A stretch of DNA of 48,074 bases from Candidatus Methanovorans sp. Its GTDB lineage: Archaea > Halobacteriota > Methanosarcinia > Methanosarcinales > Methanosarcinaceae. The stretch covers positions 1 to 48,074 of the forward strand of contig DQIP01000230.1 of the NCBI GenBank assembly GCA_020793565.1, written 5' to 3'. The notes under the pieces were generated by a model that searched no databases, was not told the DNA's origin, and saw only the letters and a list, made by a program, of their open reading frames with translations. Made by a program: the position numbers and the translations under genes. Shown in pieces: positions 37,510-48,074 of this stretch (position 1 is its first letter; the number at the start of each line of letters is the position of its first letter).

Positions 37510-38014
37510 CTATGCAAATGGGTGTGTGGCAGTATCCTTCCTTGAAAGGGCTTCCTCGACCCGAGGTTCCCCTTTTATGGCTCGTTCGATGGCACATTTC
37601 GTTGTTTCGTAATTATATTCATAGATCTTGGCTTTATCCTCTGCATCCCATTCGATGAACACTGAAACAATTATCAGCAAATCCTCTGCATCATTTTTGT
37701 TGATAAGACCTGCTTCCACCGAGTCCATGACCGTCTTTGCCACAGCAGCCTGTGCGGGCCCGAACATGAAATTGCCTGTTTGGCATTCTTAATAGTTACC
37801 TTGTTTACGATTAAGGTCGCAGGTTTTGGCTGAAGGTTTGGTTCAAGGACTGCGAGAAGAGGAGTTTGTCCCTGCCTGGGCATTGCCAGTGAGCTCATAA
37901 ATGCTGTTTCAACAGGGCCGCCTTTTGGACCTATCACAAGATCAATATATGCAACCTCGCCCCTTCGGCCACAAACGCTTCACCGATCATACTTTTAACA
38001 ATTGTTTTAGCCAT
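37510..38014 (-). pseudogene. fae: Formaldehyde-activating enzyme (Fae) homologue with two 1-nt frameshifts
   Basis: MAKTIVKSMIGEAFVAEG / IGPKGGPVETAFMSSLAMPRQGQTPLLAVLEPNLQPKPATLIVNKVTIKNAKQA / MFGPAQAAVAKTVMDSVEAGLINKNDAEDLLIIVSVFIEWDAEDKAKIYEYNYE in three successive frames. Confidence 0.88.
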
Positions 38015-38218
38015 GTATGTTACCGACCACCTATTTGCATTGTGACATATCTTAAGTATTTGCTAATCACGCCCTGGAACAATATTATTCCGGATCTCAA
38101 TATGTCACGACATTTTTTGATGGATATATCACAAAAAACAACCTGCATACTCCAGTACTTATGTACAAATACCGATGAAAACAAAAAATTAAAGTATATG
38201 TTCTATTGAGATACGAAT

Positions 38219-40123
38219 GTGAAATATATGATATCTGAAAAGACGATCGATGAATCAGCGAAACCACTCATAGACAAAGCAAAAAAGGATAAAGTTGAAA
38301 TTGTCTGGGACCGCTTTGAAAAGCAGGGAAATAATTGCGACTTCGGTAAACTTGGTATTTGCTGTAAAATTTGCAATATGGGTCCTTGCAGGCTTACCCA
38401 TCCTTCTTTGCCCCTGCATCTTAGGGTAGGACCATATGCAACGAAAGCCATAAAAGGAGTCTGTGGGGCAAATTATGATACGATCGCAGCGAGAAACCTT
38501 TCAAGGGGGATTGCGGCAGGTGCTGCAGCACATTCAGATCACGGCCGGGATATAGCTCACACCTTGCTCCTTGCAGCAGAGAAAAAAACATCCGGATATG
38601 ATATCAATGATGAAAAAAAATTAATGACTCTTGCAGCAGAGTTTGAAATCGAGACTGCGGGTAAGGATAAGCATGAGATTGCAAAAGAGCTTGCACTTGC
38701 AATTCTTGACGAATTTGGGACAATAAAGAACAGGTTGCAGTTTATTAAGCGTGCACCCAGGGTAAGACAGGAGCTCTGGAATGATCTGGGAATTCTGCCA
38801 AGAGGAATCGACAGGGAGATCGTTGAGATGATGCATCGAACTCACATAGGGGTCGATAATGATTATACAAGCCTTATCCTTCAAGGACTCAGGACAGCAT
38901 TGTCAGATGGCTGGGGTGGCTCCATGGTTGCAACAGAACTTTCGGATGTTCTTTTTGGAACACCGAAACCGGTGATGTCTAAGGTGAATCTCGGAGTGCT
39001 TGATGAGAAAATGGTAAACATTGTGGTACATGGGCATGAACCGATCCTCTCCGAGATGCTTGCAGAAGCAGTAGAATATCCGGAACTTGTGGAACTTGCA
39101 AGGATAGAAGGAGCTGATGGTATCAATCTCTGTGGGATGTGCTGTACTGCGAATGAACTTTTGATGAGGCGGGGAATTCATGTTGCTGGAAATTTTCTTA
39201 ACCAGGAGCTGGCAATCGTAACAGGTGCAGTTGAGGCGATGGTTGTAGATGTGCAATGTATCATGCCGTCACTTGGAGAAGTTTCAAAGTGTTATCACAC
39301 ACTCCTGATCTCAACATCACCGAAGGCAAAATTCCCGAACGCTGAGCATATAGAGTTTGATGAGGCAAGAGGATTTGATATTGCAAAGGAAATCGTAAAA
39401 CTGGCTATTTTAAACTTTAAAAACCGCAATCCTAATAGATTATCTGTGCCATCAAATCCAGTCAATATGATGGCAGGATTCAGTGCTGAGGCAATTATTG
39501 CAGCACTCGGTGGAAGTTTAACACCATTGATTGATGCAATAAAGGAAGGGAAGATCATGGGAATCGTTGCTATGGTTGGCTGTAACAACCCCAAAATAGT
39601 GCAGGATAAGAACCATGTTGAGATGACAAAATCGCTGATCAAGAATAATGTTCTTGTGGTTGAAACAGGATGCAGTGCGATTGCATGTGCAAAAGCAGGG
39701 CTTTTACTTCCGGACGCGGTGGATATGGCAGGGGAAGGGTTAAGGTCTATCTGCAAACCACTTGGGATCCCACCTGTTCTTCACATGGGTTCATGTGTTG
39801 ATATAAGCCGGATACTTGTCGTTGCAGCTTCGATTGCAAATGAACTTGGCGTTGACATCTCTGATCTTCCGGCCGCAGCGGCAGCACCTGAATGGATGAG
39901 TGAGAAGGCTATTAGTATAGGGGCTTATGCAGTTGCATCCGGCGTATATACTGTTCTTGGGCTTCCTCCTGCGATTATAGGCAGTTCAAAAGTTGTGGAA
40001 CTTCTAACAGGAAGTGCAGAGAATTATGTTGGTGGTAAGTTTGCAGTTGAGAGCGATCCGATAAAGGCAGCCAAAATGATAATGGAAGTGATCAAGGATA
40101 AGCGTAAGGGTTTGGGGATATAG
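38219..40123 (+). CDS. cooS: Anaerobic carbon-monoxide dehydrogenase catalytic subunit
   Basis: CDFGKLGICCKICNMGPCRL Fe-S motif, GVCGANYDTIAARNLSRGIAAGAAAHSDHGRD, VVETGCSAIACAKAGLL. Confidence 0.95.
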   Translation: MKYMISEKTIDESAKPLIDKAKKDKVEIVWDRFEKQGNNCDFGKLGICCKICNMGPCRLTHPSLPLHLRVGPYATKAIKGVCGANYDTIAARNLSRGIAAGAAAHSDHGRDIAHTLLLAAEKKTSGYDINDEKKLMTLAAEFEIETAGKDKHEIAKELALAILDEFGTIKNRLQFIKRAPRVRQELWNDLGILPRGIDREIVEMMHRTHIGVDNDYTSLILQGLRTALSDGWGGSMVATELSDVLFGTPKPVMSKVNLGVLDEKMVNIVVHGHEPILSEMLAEAVEYPELVELARIEGADGINLCGMCCTANELLMRRGIHVAGNFLNQELAIVTGAVEAMVVDVQCIMPSLGEVSKCYHTLLISTSPKAKFPNAEHIEFDEARGFDIAKEIVKLAILNFKNRNPNRLSVPSNPVNMMAGFSAEAIIAALGGSLTPLIDAIKEGKIMGIVAMVGCNNPKIVQDKNHVEMTKSLIKNNVLVVETGCSAIACAKAGLLLPDAVDMAGEGLRSICKPLGIPPVLHMGSCVDISRILVVAASIANELGVDISDLPAAAAAPEWMSEKAISIGAYAVASGVYTVLGLPPAIIGSSKVVELLTGSAENYVGGKFAVESDPIKAAKMIMEVIKDKRKGLGI

Positions 40124-40240
40124 TGGGAAAATCCCCCCTACCAGATACTGCATGTACCGAAATGCTTTTATAGAAGTACAAACAATCATTTGTTGCACTA
40201 GGACGTCAGCTTTACGCGTTCCAGACGGGGATATGAATAA

Positions 40241-40777
40241 ATGGACAAGGAAAATATTGAAGAGAATAACATGGTTCCTGAATCGGAAAATGAAGGAGAA
40301 TGTGAACAAGTTGAAGAGCTATCAAGCGACGATGAGATCGCAGAGCTTAAAGACAAACTACTGCGTTTTGGTGCCGAATTTGATAATTTCAGGAAACGGA
40401 GCAGTCGCGAAAAGGAAGAATTCCGCAAACATGCGACTGAGAACATCATGGTGCAGATGCTTGAAGTTTGTGACAATTTCGAACGCGCACTGGATTCTGC
40501 AAAAACGGCAGATAAAAACAATATTGGATCCGTAGTCGATGGTGTTGAAATGGTGCTCAAACAGTTCATCTCGATCCTCGAAAAAGAAGGGATTAAAAAG
40601 ATCGAATGCAAAGGTGAAGAATTTGATCCGCACCTGCACGAAGCAATGATGCACATTGAAACCACTGATTACCCTGATAATACTATCATCGATGTTCACA
40701 AACCCGGATACATGCTACATTCAAAAGTTATACGACCTGTAATGGTCACGGTTGCGAGAAAACCGGAAAACAATTAG
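40241..40777 (+). CDS. grpE: GrpE nucleotide exchange factor
   Basis: [58 protein letters not shown]; directly upstream of dnaK. Confidence 0.95.
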   Translation: MDKENIEENNMVPESENEGECEQVEELSSDDEIAELKDKLLRFGAEFDNFRKRSSREKEEFRKHATENIMVQMLEVCDNFERALDSAKTADKNNIGSVVDGVEMVLKQFISILEKEGIKKIECKGEEFDPHLHEAMMHIETTDYPDNTIIDVHKPGYMLHSKVIRPVMVTVARKPENN

Positions 40778-40856
40778 AACAAGTCTGGAAAAGAGCAAAT
40801 CACGAATAACAACTAGCAAAATTATACTTACAAACAAACTAACAAGAGGTAATAAA

Positions 40857-42713
40857 ATGGCAAAGATACTTGGAATCGATCTTGGTACAACCAATTCATG
40901 CATGGCAGTAATCGAAGGTGGGGAGCCTACTATAATCCCAAATGCCGAAGGTGGAAGAACAACTCCATCAGTTGTTGGATTCTCAAAGAAAGGTGAGAAA
41001 CTTGTAGGACAGGTCGCTAAAAGACAGTTGATCGCAAATCCTGACAACACAGTAAGCTCTATCAAAAGACACATCGGAGAGCCAAACTACAAAGTAAATC
41101 TCAATGGCAAGGATCACACGCCCCAGGAAGTCTCATCAATGATCCTGAGAAAGATGAAAGAAGACGCAGAGGCGTATCTTGGCGAGACGATCACACAGGC
41201 TGTAATTACCGTGCCTGCATACTTTAATGATGCCCAGAGACAGGCTACAAAGGATGCCGGAACCATTGCCGGACTCGAAGTAATGAGGATCATCAACGAA
41301 CCGACAGCTGCATCACTTGCATACGGTCTTGACAAGAAAGAAGGCGACCAGAAGGTATTTGTCTACGATCTTGGAGGCGGTACTTTTGATGTCTCCTTAC
41401 TTGAACTTGGAGAGGGTGTATTTGAAGTACTCTCAACAAGCGGTGACACAAAACTTGGCGGGGATGACTTTGATGATCGTATCGTTGATCACCTGGTCGA
41501 AGAATTCAAAAAGGAAGAAGGTATCGACCTATCCACTGACAAAGCTGCACTCCAGCGCTTAAAGGACGCAGCAGAGAAAGCAAAGATCGAACTATCAGGT
41601 GTTCCTTCCACAAACGTGAACATGCCGTTCATCACTGCAGACGCGAACGGGCAGCCAAAACATATTGACGTTGATATCACAAGAGCACAGTTTGACAAGA
41701 TGACAGAAGACCTTGTAGATAAGACACTGGTTTCCATGAAACAGGCACTCAAGGACGCAAAACTCACGCCAGGTGATATCGACAAAGTGCTCCTGATCGG
41801 CGGTTCTACAAGGATCCCTGCAGTATTCAACACTGTAAAGAAGATCACGGGCCAGGATCCTTACAAGAACATCAACCCTGATGAGGCTGTGGCCCTTGGT
41901 GCTGCGATCCAGGCAGGTGTGCTTGCAGGAGATGTGAAAGACGTACTCCTGCTTGATGTGACTCCACTCTCCCTTGGAATTGAGACACTTGGTGGTGTTG
42001 CAACACCGCTCATTGAGCGTAACACAACAATCCCTACAAAGAAAAGCCAGGTATTCTCAACAGCAGCAGATAGCCAACCATCTGTAGAGATCCATATCTT
42101 GCAAGGTGAACGGGGAATTGCTTCTGCGAACAAGACACTTGGTCGGTTCATGCTTGATGGCATACCACCTGCACCTCGTGGAATCCCGCAGATAGAAGTC
42201 AAATTCGATATCGATTCCAACGGTATCCTGCATGTGAATGCAAAGGACCTTGGAACCGGAAAAGAACAGTCGATCTCTATCATGAAGCCGGGTGGATTGT
42301 CTGATGAAGAAATCGAGACTATGGTACAGGATGCTGAATTGCATGCCGAGGAAGATGCAAAGCGCAAGGAAGAGGTCGAAATACGGAACAGTGCAGAAGC
42401 ACTTGTGAATGCTTCCGATAAGATATTGAAAGAAGCTGATGATATCGCAACCGATGAACAGAGATCTGCAATTGAGGCAGCAACATCCGAACTCAAGGAA
42501 ACGCTTGAAGGTGAGGATATTGATGCAATCAAGGAAAAGACCGAAGTACTCCAGACTGCGATATATGAGGTCTCTGCTGCAATGTACCAGAAAGCCCAGG
42601 ATGAAGCATCTGCGGCTGCTGCGGAAAGTGACGAAGTTGCTCCTGAAGGAGAGGATGCATCCGCAGAGACAGTAGTTGACGCAGATTATGAAGTCGTCGA
42701 TGAAGATAAATAG
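40857..42713 (+). CDS. dnaK: Molecular chaperone DnaK (HSP70)
   Basis: [40 protein letters not shown]. Confidence 0.98.
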   Translation: MAKILGIDLGTTNSCMAVIEGGEPTIIPNAEGGRTTPSVVGFSKKGEKLVGQVAKRQLIANPDNTVSSIKRHIGEPNYKVNLNGKDHTPQEVSSMILRKMKEDAEAYLGETITQAVITVPAYFNDAQRQATKDAGTIAGLEVMRIINEPTAASLAYGLDKKEGDQKVFVYDLGGGTFDVSLLELGEGVFEVLSTSGDTKLGGDDFDDRIVDHLVEEFKKEEGIDLSTDKAALQRLKDAAEKAKIELSGVPSTNVNMPFITADANGQPKHIDVDITRAQFDKMTEDLVDKTLVSMKQALKDAKLTPGDIDKVLLIGGSTRIPAVFNTVKKITGQDPYKNINPDEAVALGAAIQAGVLAGDVKDVLLLDVTPLSLGIETLGGVATPLIERNTTIPTKKSQVFSTAADSQPSVEIHILQGERGIASANKTLGRFMLDGIPPAPRGIPQIEVKFDIDSNGILHVNAKDLGTGKEQSISIMKPGGLSDEEIETMVQDAELHAEEDAKRKEEVEIRNSAEALVNASDKILKEADDIATDEQRSAIEAATSELKETLEGEDIDAIKEKTEVLQTAIYEVSAAMYQKAQDEASAAAAESDEVAPEGEDASAETVVDADYEVVDEDK

Positions 42714-42821
42714 GCAACTTACACAGGTCAAATAGGAACAACATAAAATAAAACGCAGGATGATGCAACTTAAAATGCATTGTCCTGTATATTCTTCTTA
42801 TAGGTATACAAGGAACTTTTC

Positions 42822-43976
42822 ATGTCGACCAAACGTGATTATTATGAAATACTCGGCGTCTCCAAAGATGTGCCAGAAGCGGAGCTTAAGAAAGTATACC
42901 GCAAACTTGCCATGAAATACCATCCTGACAGGAACAAAGAAGCTGATGCAGAAGAAAAGTTCAAGGAGATATCCGAAGCCTATGCAGTCTTATCGGATAC
43001 GGATAAAAGGTCGGAATATGACAGGTTCGGACATGCCGGTATAGACGGTCATTATTCCACAGAAGACATATTCAGGAATGCCGATTTCGGTGGCGGGGTG
43101 GGTGATATATTCGACATGTTCTTTGGAGGCGGTGGAGGTTTTAGAAGCGGTGGCGGAAGACACCGAAGACAGGGGCCAGTGCGAGGTTCGGACCTGCGAT
43201 ATGACCTTTCGATCACCTTAAAGGATGCAGCATTCGGAACCGAAACAAAGATCAATGTACCAAGGGCTGAGAACTGTGATACCTGCGGTGGCAGTGGTGC
43301 AAAGAAGGGAACAGACCCTAAGAATTGCCCTACATGTCAAGGAAGCGGACAAACAAATCGTGTGCAGAACACGCCGTTCGGGCGTTTTATGACAACTGCA
43401 ACCTGTAATGTCTGTCATGGAAAGGGGCAGATCATCGAATCCCCATGTCCTGCATGTAAAGGTTCAGGTAAGATCAAGAAGGTTCGCAAAATATCTGTGA
43501 AGATTCCTGCCGGTGCGGATAACGGTATGCGCCTAAAGGTGCGCGGCGAAGGAGAAGCAGGAAGTCCGGGTGCACCGCCAGGTGATCTTTATGTGGTGAT
43601 ACACGTTAAACCACACGACAAATTCGAACGTGTTGGGGATGATATTGTGTGCGAGATACCTATATCCTTCACCCAGGCCGCACTTGGGGCAAATGTTATG
43701 GTAAATACCCTTCATGGCAAGGTCAAGATGCATGTGCCAAAAGGGACACAGACAGGTTCAATATTCAGGTTGAAAGGTAAGGGGATATCGCATCTTCACG
43801 GACACGGACAGGGCGACCAGCACGTAAGGGTGTTCATCAAGACACCGACCAAATTAACAAGTGAGCAGAAACGCCTGCTTGAAGAATTCGATAAGATCAG
43901 TAGTGGCAACAGCACACGATCAAGCAAAAGCGGTAAGGGTATATTCGAGAAAGTGAAAGGTGCATTTGAGGTATAG
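42822..43976 (+). CDS. dnaJ: Molecular chaperone DnaJ
   Basis: J-domain with HPD, Gly-rich region, four CxxCxGxG zinc repeats. Confidence 0.97.
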   Translation: MSTKRDYYEILGVSKDVPEAELKKVYRKLAMKYHPDRNKEADAEEKFKEISEAYAVLSDTDKRSEYDRFGHAGIDGHYSTEDIFRNADFGGGVGDIFDMFFGGGGGFRSGGGRHRRQGPVRGSDLRYDLSITLKDAAFGTETKINVPRAENCDTCGGSGAKKGTDPKNCPTCQGSGQTNRVQNTPFGRFMTTATCNVCHGKGQIIESPCPACKGSGKIKKVRKISVKIPAGADNGMRLKVRGEGEAGSPGAPPGDLYVVIHVKPHDKFERVGDDIVCEIPISFTQAALGANVMVNTLHGKVKMHVPKGTQTGSIFRLKGKGISHLHGHGQGDQHVRVFIKTPTKLTSEQKRLLEEFDKISSGNSTRSSKSGKGIFEKVKGAFEV

Positions 43977-44344
43977 TTTTCCGTCAAATTCGATATTTTT
44001 TATTGTCTTCCGAATAAATGGATCGTGGCAAAATAATTCACTTTGGAAGACACTCACCTCCTGCGGAGTTGAGTATCTGCTACGTCTCGGGGTGTGCAGG
44101 CCGCAGAAAGGGCAGAGTTGCTTTGATTTTTAGTTTTTGCGTACTCTGCGCCTCCTGCATTTTTCCGAACTATTCCATAAAACAATAAAAAGTTTCCAAA
44201 TTCCAAATTATTATATTGTAGATATGGCGTTTGATGCCTGTTTTTATTCACATATTGTTTTTATTCGAATTGTTGTGTTTGTAGAGTAAAGTTTAAACAC
44301 TAATACTGATAATAGACGTATTCTGTAATATGGTGTATTTATTT

Positions 44345-44470
44345 TATAATTTGTAAAATTGTGTACTCAGGGTAAATCATGGCATTAATAAGGATTTTCT
44401 TGTAGTATATATTTTATAGAATTATGTATTCCGGGTAAATCCGGGCATTAGCGAGGATTTTCTCGTTAAT
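44345..44470 (-). repeat. Two diverged reverse-orientation members of the same repeat family
   Basis: AGTATATATTTTATAGAATTATGTATTCCGGGTAAATCCGGGCATTAGCGAGGATTTTCTCG resembles reverse complement of the 47.4 kb unit. Confidence 0.6.
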
Positions 44471-44497
44471 ATCATTTCATTGGTTCGAGGAAATATT

Positions 44498-45832
44498 ATG
44501 AAAGCTGTTATTATTGGTGCAGGTGAAGTTGGCTATCACATTGCAAAATCCCTTTACCAGACAATCGATGTTGTTATCATAGACATTGATGAGGATGCAT
44601 GTGAGAAAGCTGATGGACTTGATGTACAAGTGATCCATGGCAACGGCGCGAATGTGTCAATTCTTTCAAATGTTCTGGAAAATGCTGATCTTTTGGTTTC
44701 GGTAACTGGAAATGATGAAGTGAACATTGTTGCATGCATGGCTTCCAAACTTCTAGTGGAAGGTAAAAAACCAATAAAAACGATTGCAAGGGTGACGAAT
44801 CCTGATTACATTGACAGGCCTGTGGCAAAACGCACACAGATAGGTATCGATATCATGATCTGTCCTGAACTTGCCCTTGCATCAGAGGTGGCTGATGTTC
44901 TATCTATCCCTTCTGCCATTGATTCAGAGGTTTTTGCAGACGGTAAAGTGGAAATGATGGAATTTGTAGTCCGACCTGACAATATACTTGTCGGAAAACA
45001 GATGCAAGACCTCCAATTGTCTGACTGTTGTATTGTGAGCGCGCTATTTAGGAATGCAGAGGTTATCATCCCGCATGGGGCTGACACTATACAAGCAAAC
45101 GATCATATGGTGGTTATTGGAAAACCCGATGCTATGAAGGACATTCGCGGGCTTTTTGGCGAAGTTACCGGAAAGCGCAGCAAGATCTTGATCATAGGCG
45201 GGGGTGTTGTAGGATTTTATCTTGCAAAGTTGATCAACAAAAATGATGTGGACCTTAAGATGATCGACAACAACAGGGAACGGTGCGAGTGTGTGGCTGA
45301 TGAACTGCCGGAGATCCTTGTGCTACATGGCGATGGAACAGATGTAAACCTGTTAAAGGAAGAAGGTGTGCATGAAATGGACGTGGTCATCACAGTTACA
45401 GACAGCGATGAAAAGAACATGCTGTGTGCACTTCTATCAAAGCAACTTGGTGCGAAAAAAGTTATCGCAAGAGCTGACCGTTCCGAATACGTAATGCTTT
45501 TTGAAATGGTAGGCATTGACAGTGCAATCAGTCCAAGGGAAGCAACGGTTAATGAAGTGTTGAAATTAACAATGGGAACCGGTATAGAAGCGCTTACAAC
45601 CATTGAAGGTGAAAAAGCCGATATCATTGAATATACAGTATCAAATAAATCGAAGATTGCAGGTAAACCATTAAGAAAGATCAAATTTCCGGTAGGGGCG
45701 CTTATCAGCATGGTAGTTCACGAAAGTGAAACCATTGTACCTCGTGGCGATTATGTGATTTTGGAAGGGGACCGCGTAGTGGTATTTTCACTGCCGTCTG
45801 CAGTTTCTGATGTTGAGCGCCTGTTCAAGTAG
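44498..45832 (+). CDS. trkA: Trk system potassium uptake protein TrkA
   Basis: MKAVIIGAGEVGYHIAKSL and ILIIGGGVVGFYLAKLI duplicated TrkA-N/TrkA-C. Confidence 0.95.
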   Translation: MKAVIIGAGEVGYHIAKSLYQTIDVVIIDIDEDACEKADGLDVQVIHGNGANVSILSNVLENADLLVSVTGNDEVNIVACMASKLLVEGKKPIKTIARVTNPDYIDRPVAKRTQIGIDIMICPELALASEVADVLSIPSAIDSEVFADGKVEMMEFVVRPDNILVGKQMQDLQLSDCCIVSALFRNAEVIIPHGADTIQANDHMVVIGKPDAMKDIRGLFGEVTGKRSKILIIGGGVVGFYLAKLINKNDVDLKMIDNNRERCECVADELPEILVLHGDGTDVNLLKEEGVHEMDVVITVTDSDEKNMLCALLSKQLGAKKVIARADRSEYVMLFEMVGIDSAISPREATVNEVLKLTMGTGIEALTTIEGEKADIIEYTVSNKSKIAGKPLRKIKFPVGALISMVVHESETIVPRGDYVILEGDRVVVFSLPSAVSDVERLFK

Positions 45833-45837
45833 ATCAA

Positions 45838-47280
45838 GTGATTCTGATGAATTATAAGATAATCCTTAATGTCCTGGGTGGATTGCTCCGTTTTCTCGGA
45901 CTGATAATGATCGTTCCGCTATTTGTAGCATTTTATTATGGGGAATCATTGTACCCATTTATTGTTGCAGTTGCATTAACAGGTTTAACCGGCATTGTTC
46001 TTTCTCTTATGTATAAGTCAGACGAAGAATGGAAAAAGCGTGAAGGTTTTGCGATCGTAGCTCTTGGATGGCTCGCTGCAGCCGTGTTTGGTGCAATCCC
46101 TTTTGTGTTTGATGGAATTTCCCCACTGAATGCATTTTTTGAATCAATGTCAGGTTTCACAACCACCGGTGCAACTGTCTTTGTAGATATTGAAAGCCAT
46201 TCAAGGAGTATCCTATTTTGGCGCAGTATGACACAATGGCTAGGGGGCATGGGGATTATCATGTTATTTATTGCCATTCTCCCAAAACTTGGTGTTGCCG
46301 GACGCCAGTTGTTCCGTGCGGAAGCCCCCGGACCTACTGAAGATAAACTAAAACCCAGGATCAGGGAAACTGCAAAGATTCTCTGGATGGTCTATGTTGT
46401 GATATCCCTTGTTGAAGTCGCATTACTTTTACTTGCAAAAATGTCATTATATGATGCACTTACTCACACATTCACGACAATGGCTTGTGGTGGTTTCTCA
46501 ACATATACAGATAGCATCAAATATTTTAACAGCCCCATGATAGAGGGAATTATCACACTGTTTATGTTCATTGCAGGTGCAAACTTTGCGCTTCATTACA
46601 GGACATTATATGTAAACAAGAACAGTTTGGTGAATGACAATGAGTTCAGATTTTATGCAGCAATAGTTATTTTTGCAAGTGGCCTGCTTACTGTACTGCT
46701 GTGGCGTGATATGGATTACACGGTTTTTGATTCGTTAAGGTATGCAGTATTCCAGATAGTATCGATTACCACTACAACAGGTTTTGCCACTGTGGATTTT
46801 AACCTGTGGTCAGATTCTGCACGTATGATACTGTTCATCGTTATGTTTATCGGCGGTTCAGCGGGTTCAACAGCCGGTGGTATTAAGGTCGTAAGGATAT
46901 TATTATTGTTAAAATACGGGCGGCGTGAGCTGTTTAAATTGATTCACAGAAAAGCGATTAAACCGATCAAACTCAACAACAAGAGTGTACCTGATGATGT
47001 CATGCAATCCATTATCGCTTTCGTAGTTATTTACCTTATGATATTCGTCATCAGTGGAGGTATATTATCTGTACTGGGAATGGATATTGTCAGTTCATTG
47101 ACAGCATCTATTGCAACTCTTGGAAATATTGGTCCGGCGTTCAACCTGGTTGGTCCGATGGCAAATTATGACATTGTACATCCACTTGGAAAACTGGTGC
47201 TTATTGCAAATATGTGGATTGGACGGCTTGAAGTATTCACTGTTATTGTGCTGCTTACACCGGAATTCTGGAAAAAATAA
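45838..47280 (+). CDS. trkH: Trk-type potassium transporter membrane subunit TrkH
   Basis: FESMSGFTTTGATVF, WLGGMGIIMLFIAILP, FIGGSAGSTAGGIKVVR. Confidence 0.95.
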   Translation: MILMNYKIILNVLGGLLRFLGLIMIVPLFVAFYYGESLYPFIVAVALTGLTGIVLSLMYKSDEEWKKREGFAIVALGWLAAAVFGAIPFVFDGISPLNAFFESMSGFTTTGATVFVDIESHSRSILFWRSMTQWLGGMGIIMLFIAILPKLGVAGRQLFRAEAPGPTEDKLKPRIRETAKILWMVYVVISLVEVALLLLAKMSLYDALTHTFTTMACGGFSTYTDSIKYFNSPMIEGIITLFMFIAGANFALHYRTLYVNKNSLVNDNEFRFYAAIVIFASGLLTVLLWRDMDYTVFDSLRYAVFQIVSITTTTGFATVDFNLWSDSARMILFIVMFIGGSAGSTAGGIKVVRILLLLKYGRRELFKLIHRKAIKPIKLNNKSVPDDVMQSIIAFVVIYLMIFVISGGILSVLGMDIVSSLTASIATLGNIGPAFNLVGPMANYDIVHPLGKLVLIANMWIGRLEVFTVIVLLTPEFWKK

Positions 47281-47340
47281 TGGAATTTGAAGATACCTGA
47301 GGAAAGTAAAATAAAAGATGTACAAAAAAAAGACCTGTCA

Positions 47341-47464
47341 CCGAGTTAATCCTTCCTACGGTCGGATTAACTCGAAATACATAATCTTATAGATTATATA
47401 CTGCGAGAAAATCCTCCTTAAGGTCGGATTAACTCGAAATACATAATCTTATAGATTATATATT
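47341..47464 (+). repeat. Two tandem 62-bp repeat units
   Basis: 47341-47402 and 47403-47464 share GGTCGGATTAACTCGAAATACATAATCTTATAGATTATATA. Confidence 0.95.
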
Positions 47465-47512
47465 ATCAAAAAAGCGAGTGCAGGCAACATACATAAAACC
47501 CTGGTTTTACGC

Positions 47513-47932
47513 TTAAACAACCGTGACCTTTGTCATGATGTCGCCCTGCTTGATCTTGTTGACTACATCCATGCCTTCGATAACTTTACCAAAGACGGTG
47601 TGTACGCCATCAAGATGGGGCTGTGGGGAGTGTGTGATAAAGAACTGGCTACCGCCTGTGTTCTTTCCTGCGTGTGCCATCGAGAGCGCGCCAGCCAGGT
47701 GTTTTTTAGGGTTGATCTCACATTTGATCGTGTAGCCGGGTCCGCCTGTGCCGTCGCCTTTAGGGCATCCGGCCTGTATCATAAAATTCGAGATGACACG
47801 GTGGAAATTAAGTCCGTCATAGTATCCCTGTTTTATGAGTTTTACAAAATTGTCTACTGTTTTTGGTGCTTCCTTTTCGAACAATTCGAGGATGATATCG
47901 CCTTTTTCGGTTTCTATGATTGCTTTCTTCAT
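47513..47932 (-). CDS. Cyclophilin-type peptidyl-prolyl cis-trans isomerase
   Basis: [63 protein letters not shown]. Confidence 0.97.
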   Translation of the reverse strand: MKKAIIETEKGDIILELFEKEAPKTVDNFVKLIKQGYYDGLNFHRVISNFMIQAGCPKGDGTGGPGYTIKCEINPKKHLAGALSMAHAGKNTGGSQFFITHSPQPHLDGVHTVFGKVIEGMDVVNKIKQGDIMTKVTVV

Positions 47933-48074
47933 AATTGGTACCTCACTGGTGGAAGTAATAGTGTAGGGTTAATTAAATCCCAAGTTTGACAGTTACAATT
48001 AATACAAGTGTTCTTAGTTTTATTTTGTGTGATAATCATGCAAACAAAACTAAGAACATATGATATAATTCCAA

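Noticed and set aside
41861-42731. Overlapping 223- and 224-aa ORFs antisense to dnaK
   Set aside because: Ser/Cys/Phe-rich shadows of dnaK codon bias, no family resemblance.
38219-43976. cooS-grpE-dnaK-dnaJ as a novel functional cluster
   Set aside because: GrpE-DnaK-DnaJ is a standard chaperone operon; adjacency to cooS alone is weak evidence of functional linkage.
47341-47464. Tandem 62-bp repeats as CRISPR
   Set aside because: Only two contiguous units without unique spacers; better explained as an intergenic repeat.

Overview
The window reads as a methanogenic archaeon chromosome, probably Methanosarcinales-like. This is inferred from the archaeal ribC and ribH, PGF-CTERM-like tails, type II GAPDH, an fae homologue and CooS. 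The backbone is ordinary: NAD kinase, IMPase/FBPase, GAPDH, a CooT-like protein, DUF89, K+ channel/RCK genes, a site-2 protease, aminotransferases, riboflavin genes, CooS, grpE-dnaK-dnaJ, trkA/trkH and a cyclophilin. An accessory segment (about 4.2-12.6 kb) carries an AAA ATPase, a UPF0175/PIN pair, an endonuclease-less group II intron, RhuM, a short PLD-domain protein and gene remnants. The best candidate for an undescribed system is a minus-strand cluster of eight co-directional genes at about 25.05-37.19 kb. In order it encodes a large type IV pilin-like protein, a cohesin-domain protein with a PGF-CTERM-like membrane tail, four tandem BtuF/FhuD-type substrate-binding proteins each with an N-terminal dockerin, a CobN-type chelatase and a multi-spanning Gate-domain membrane protein. 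I read it as a non-cellulosomal cohesin-dockerin surface scaffold for capturing metal chelates or corrinoids. Other points: a 62-bp repeat family, one copy of which supplies part of a coding N-terminus; a MITE-like element; several frameshifted genes (fae, a PGF-CTERM repeat protein, an AAA ATPase) that could be decay or sequencing error; and inverted/direct repeats. No searches were run; family calls come from motif recognition.
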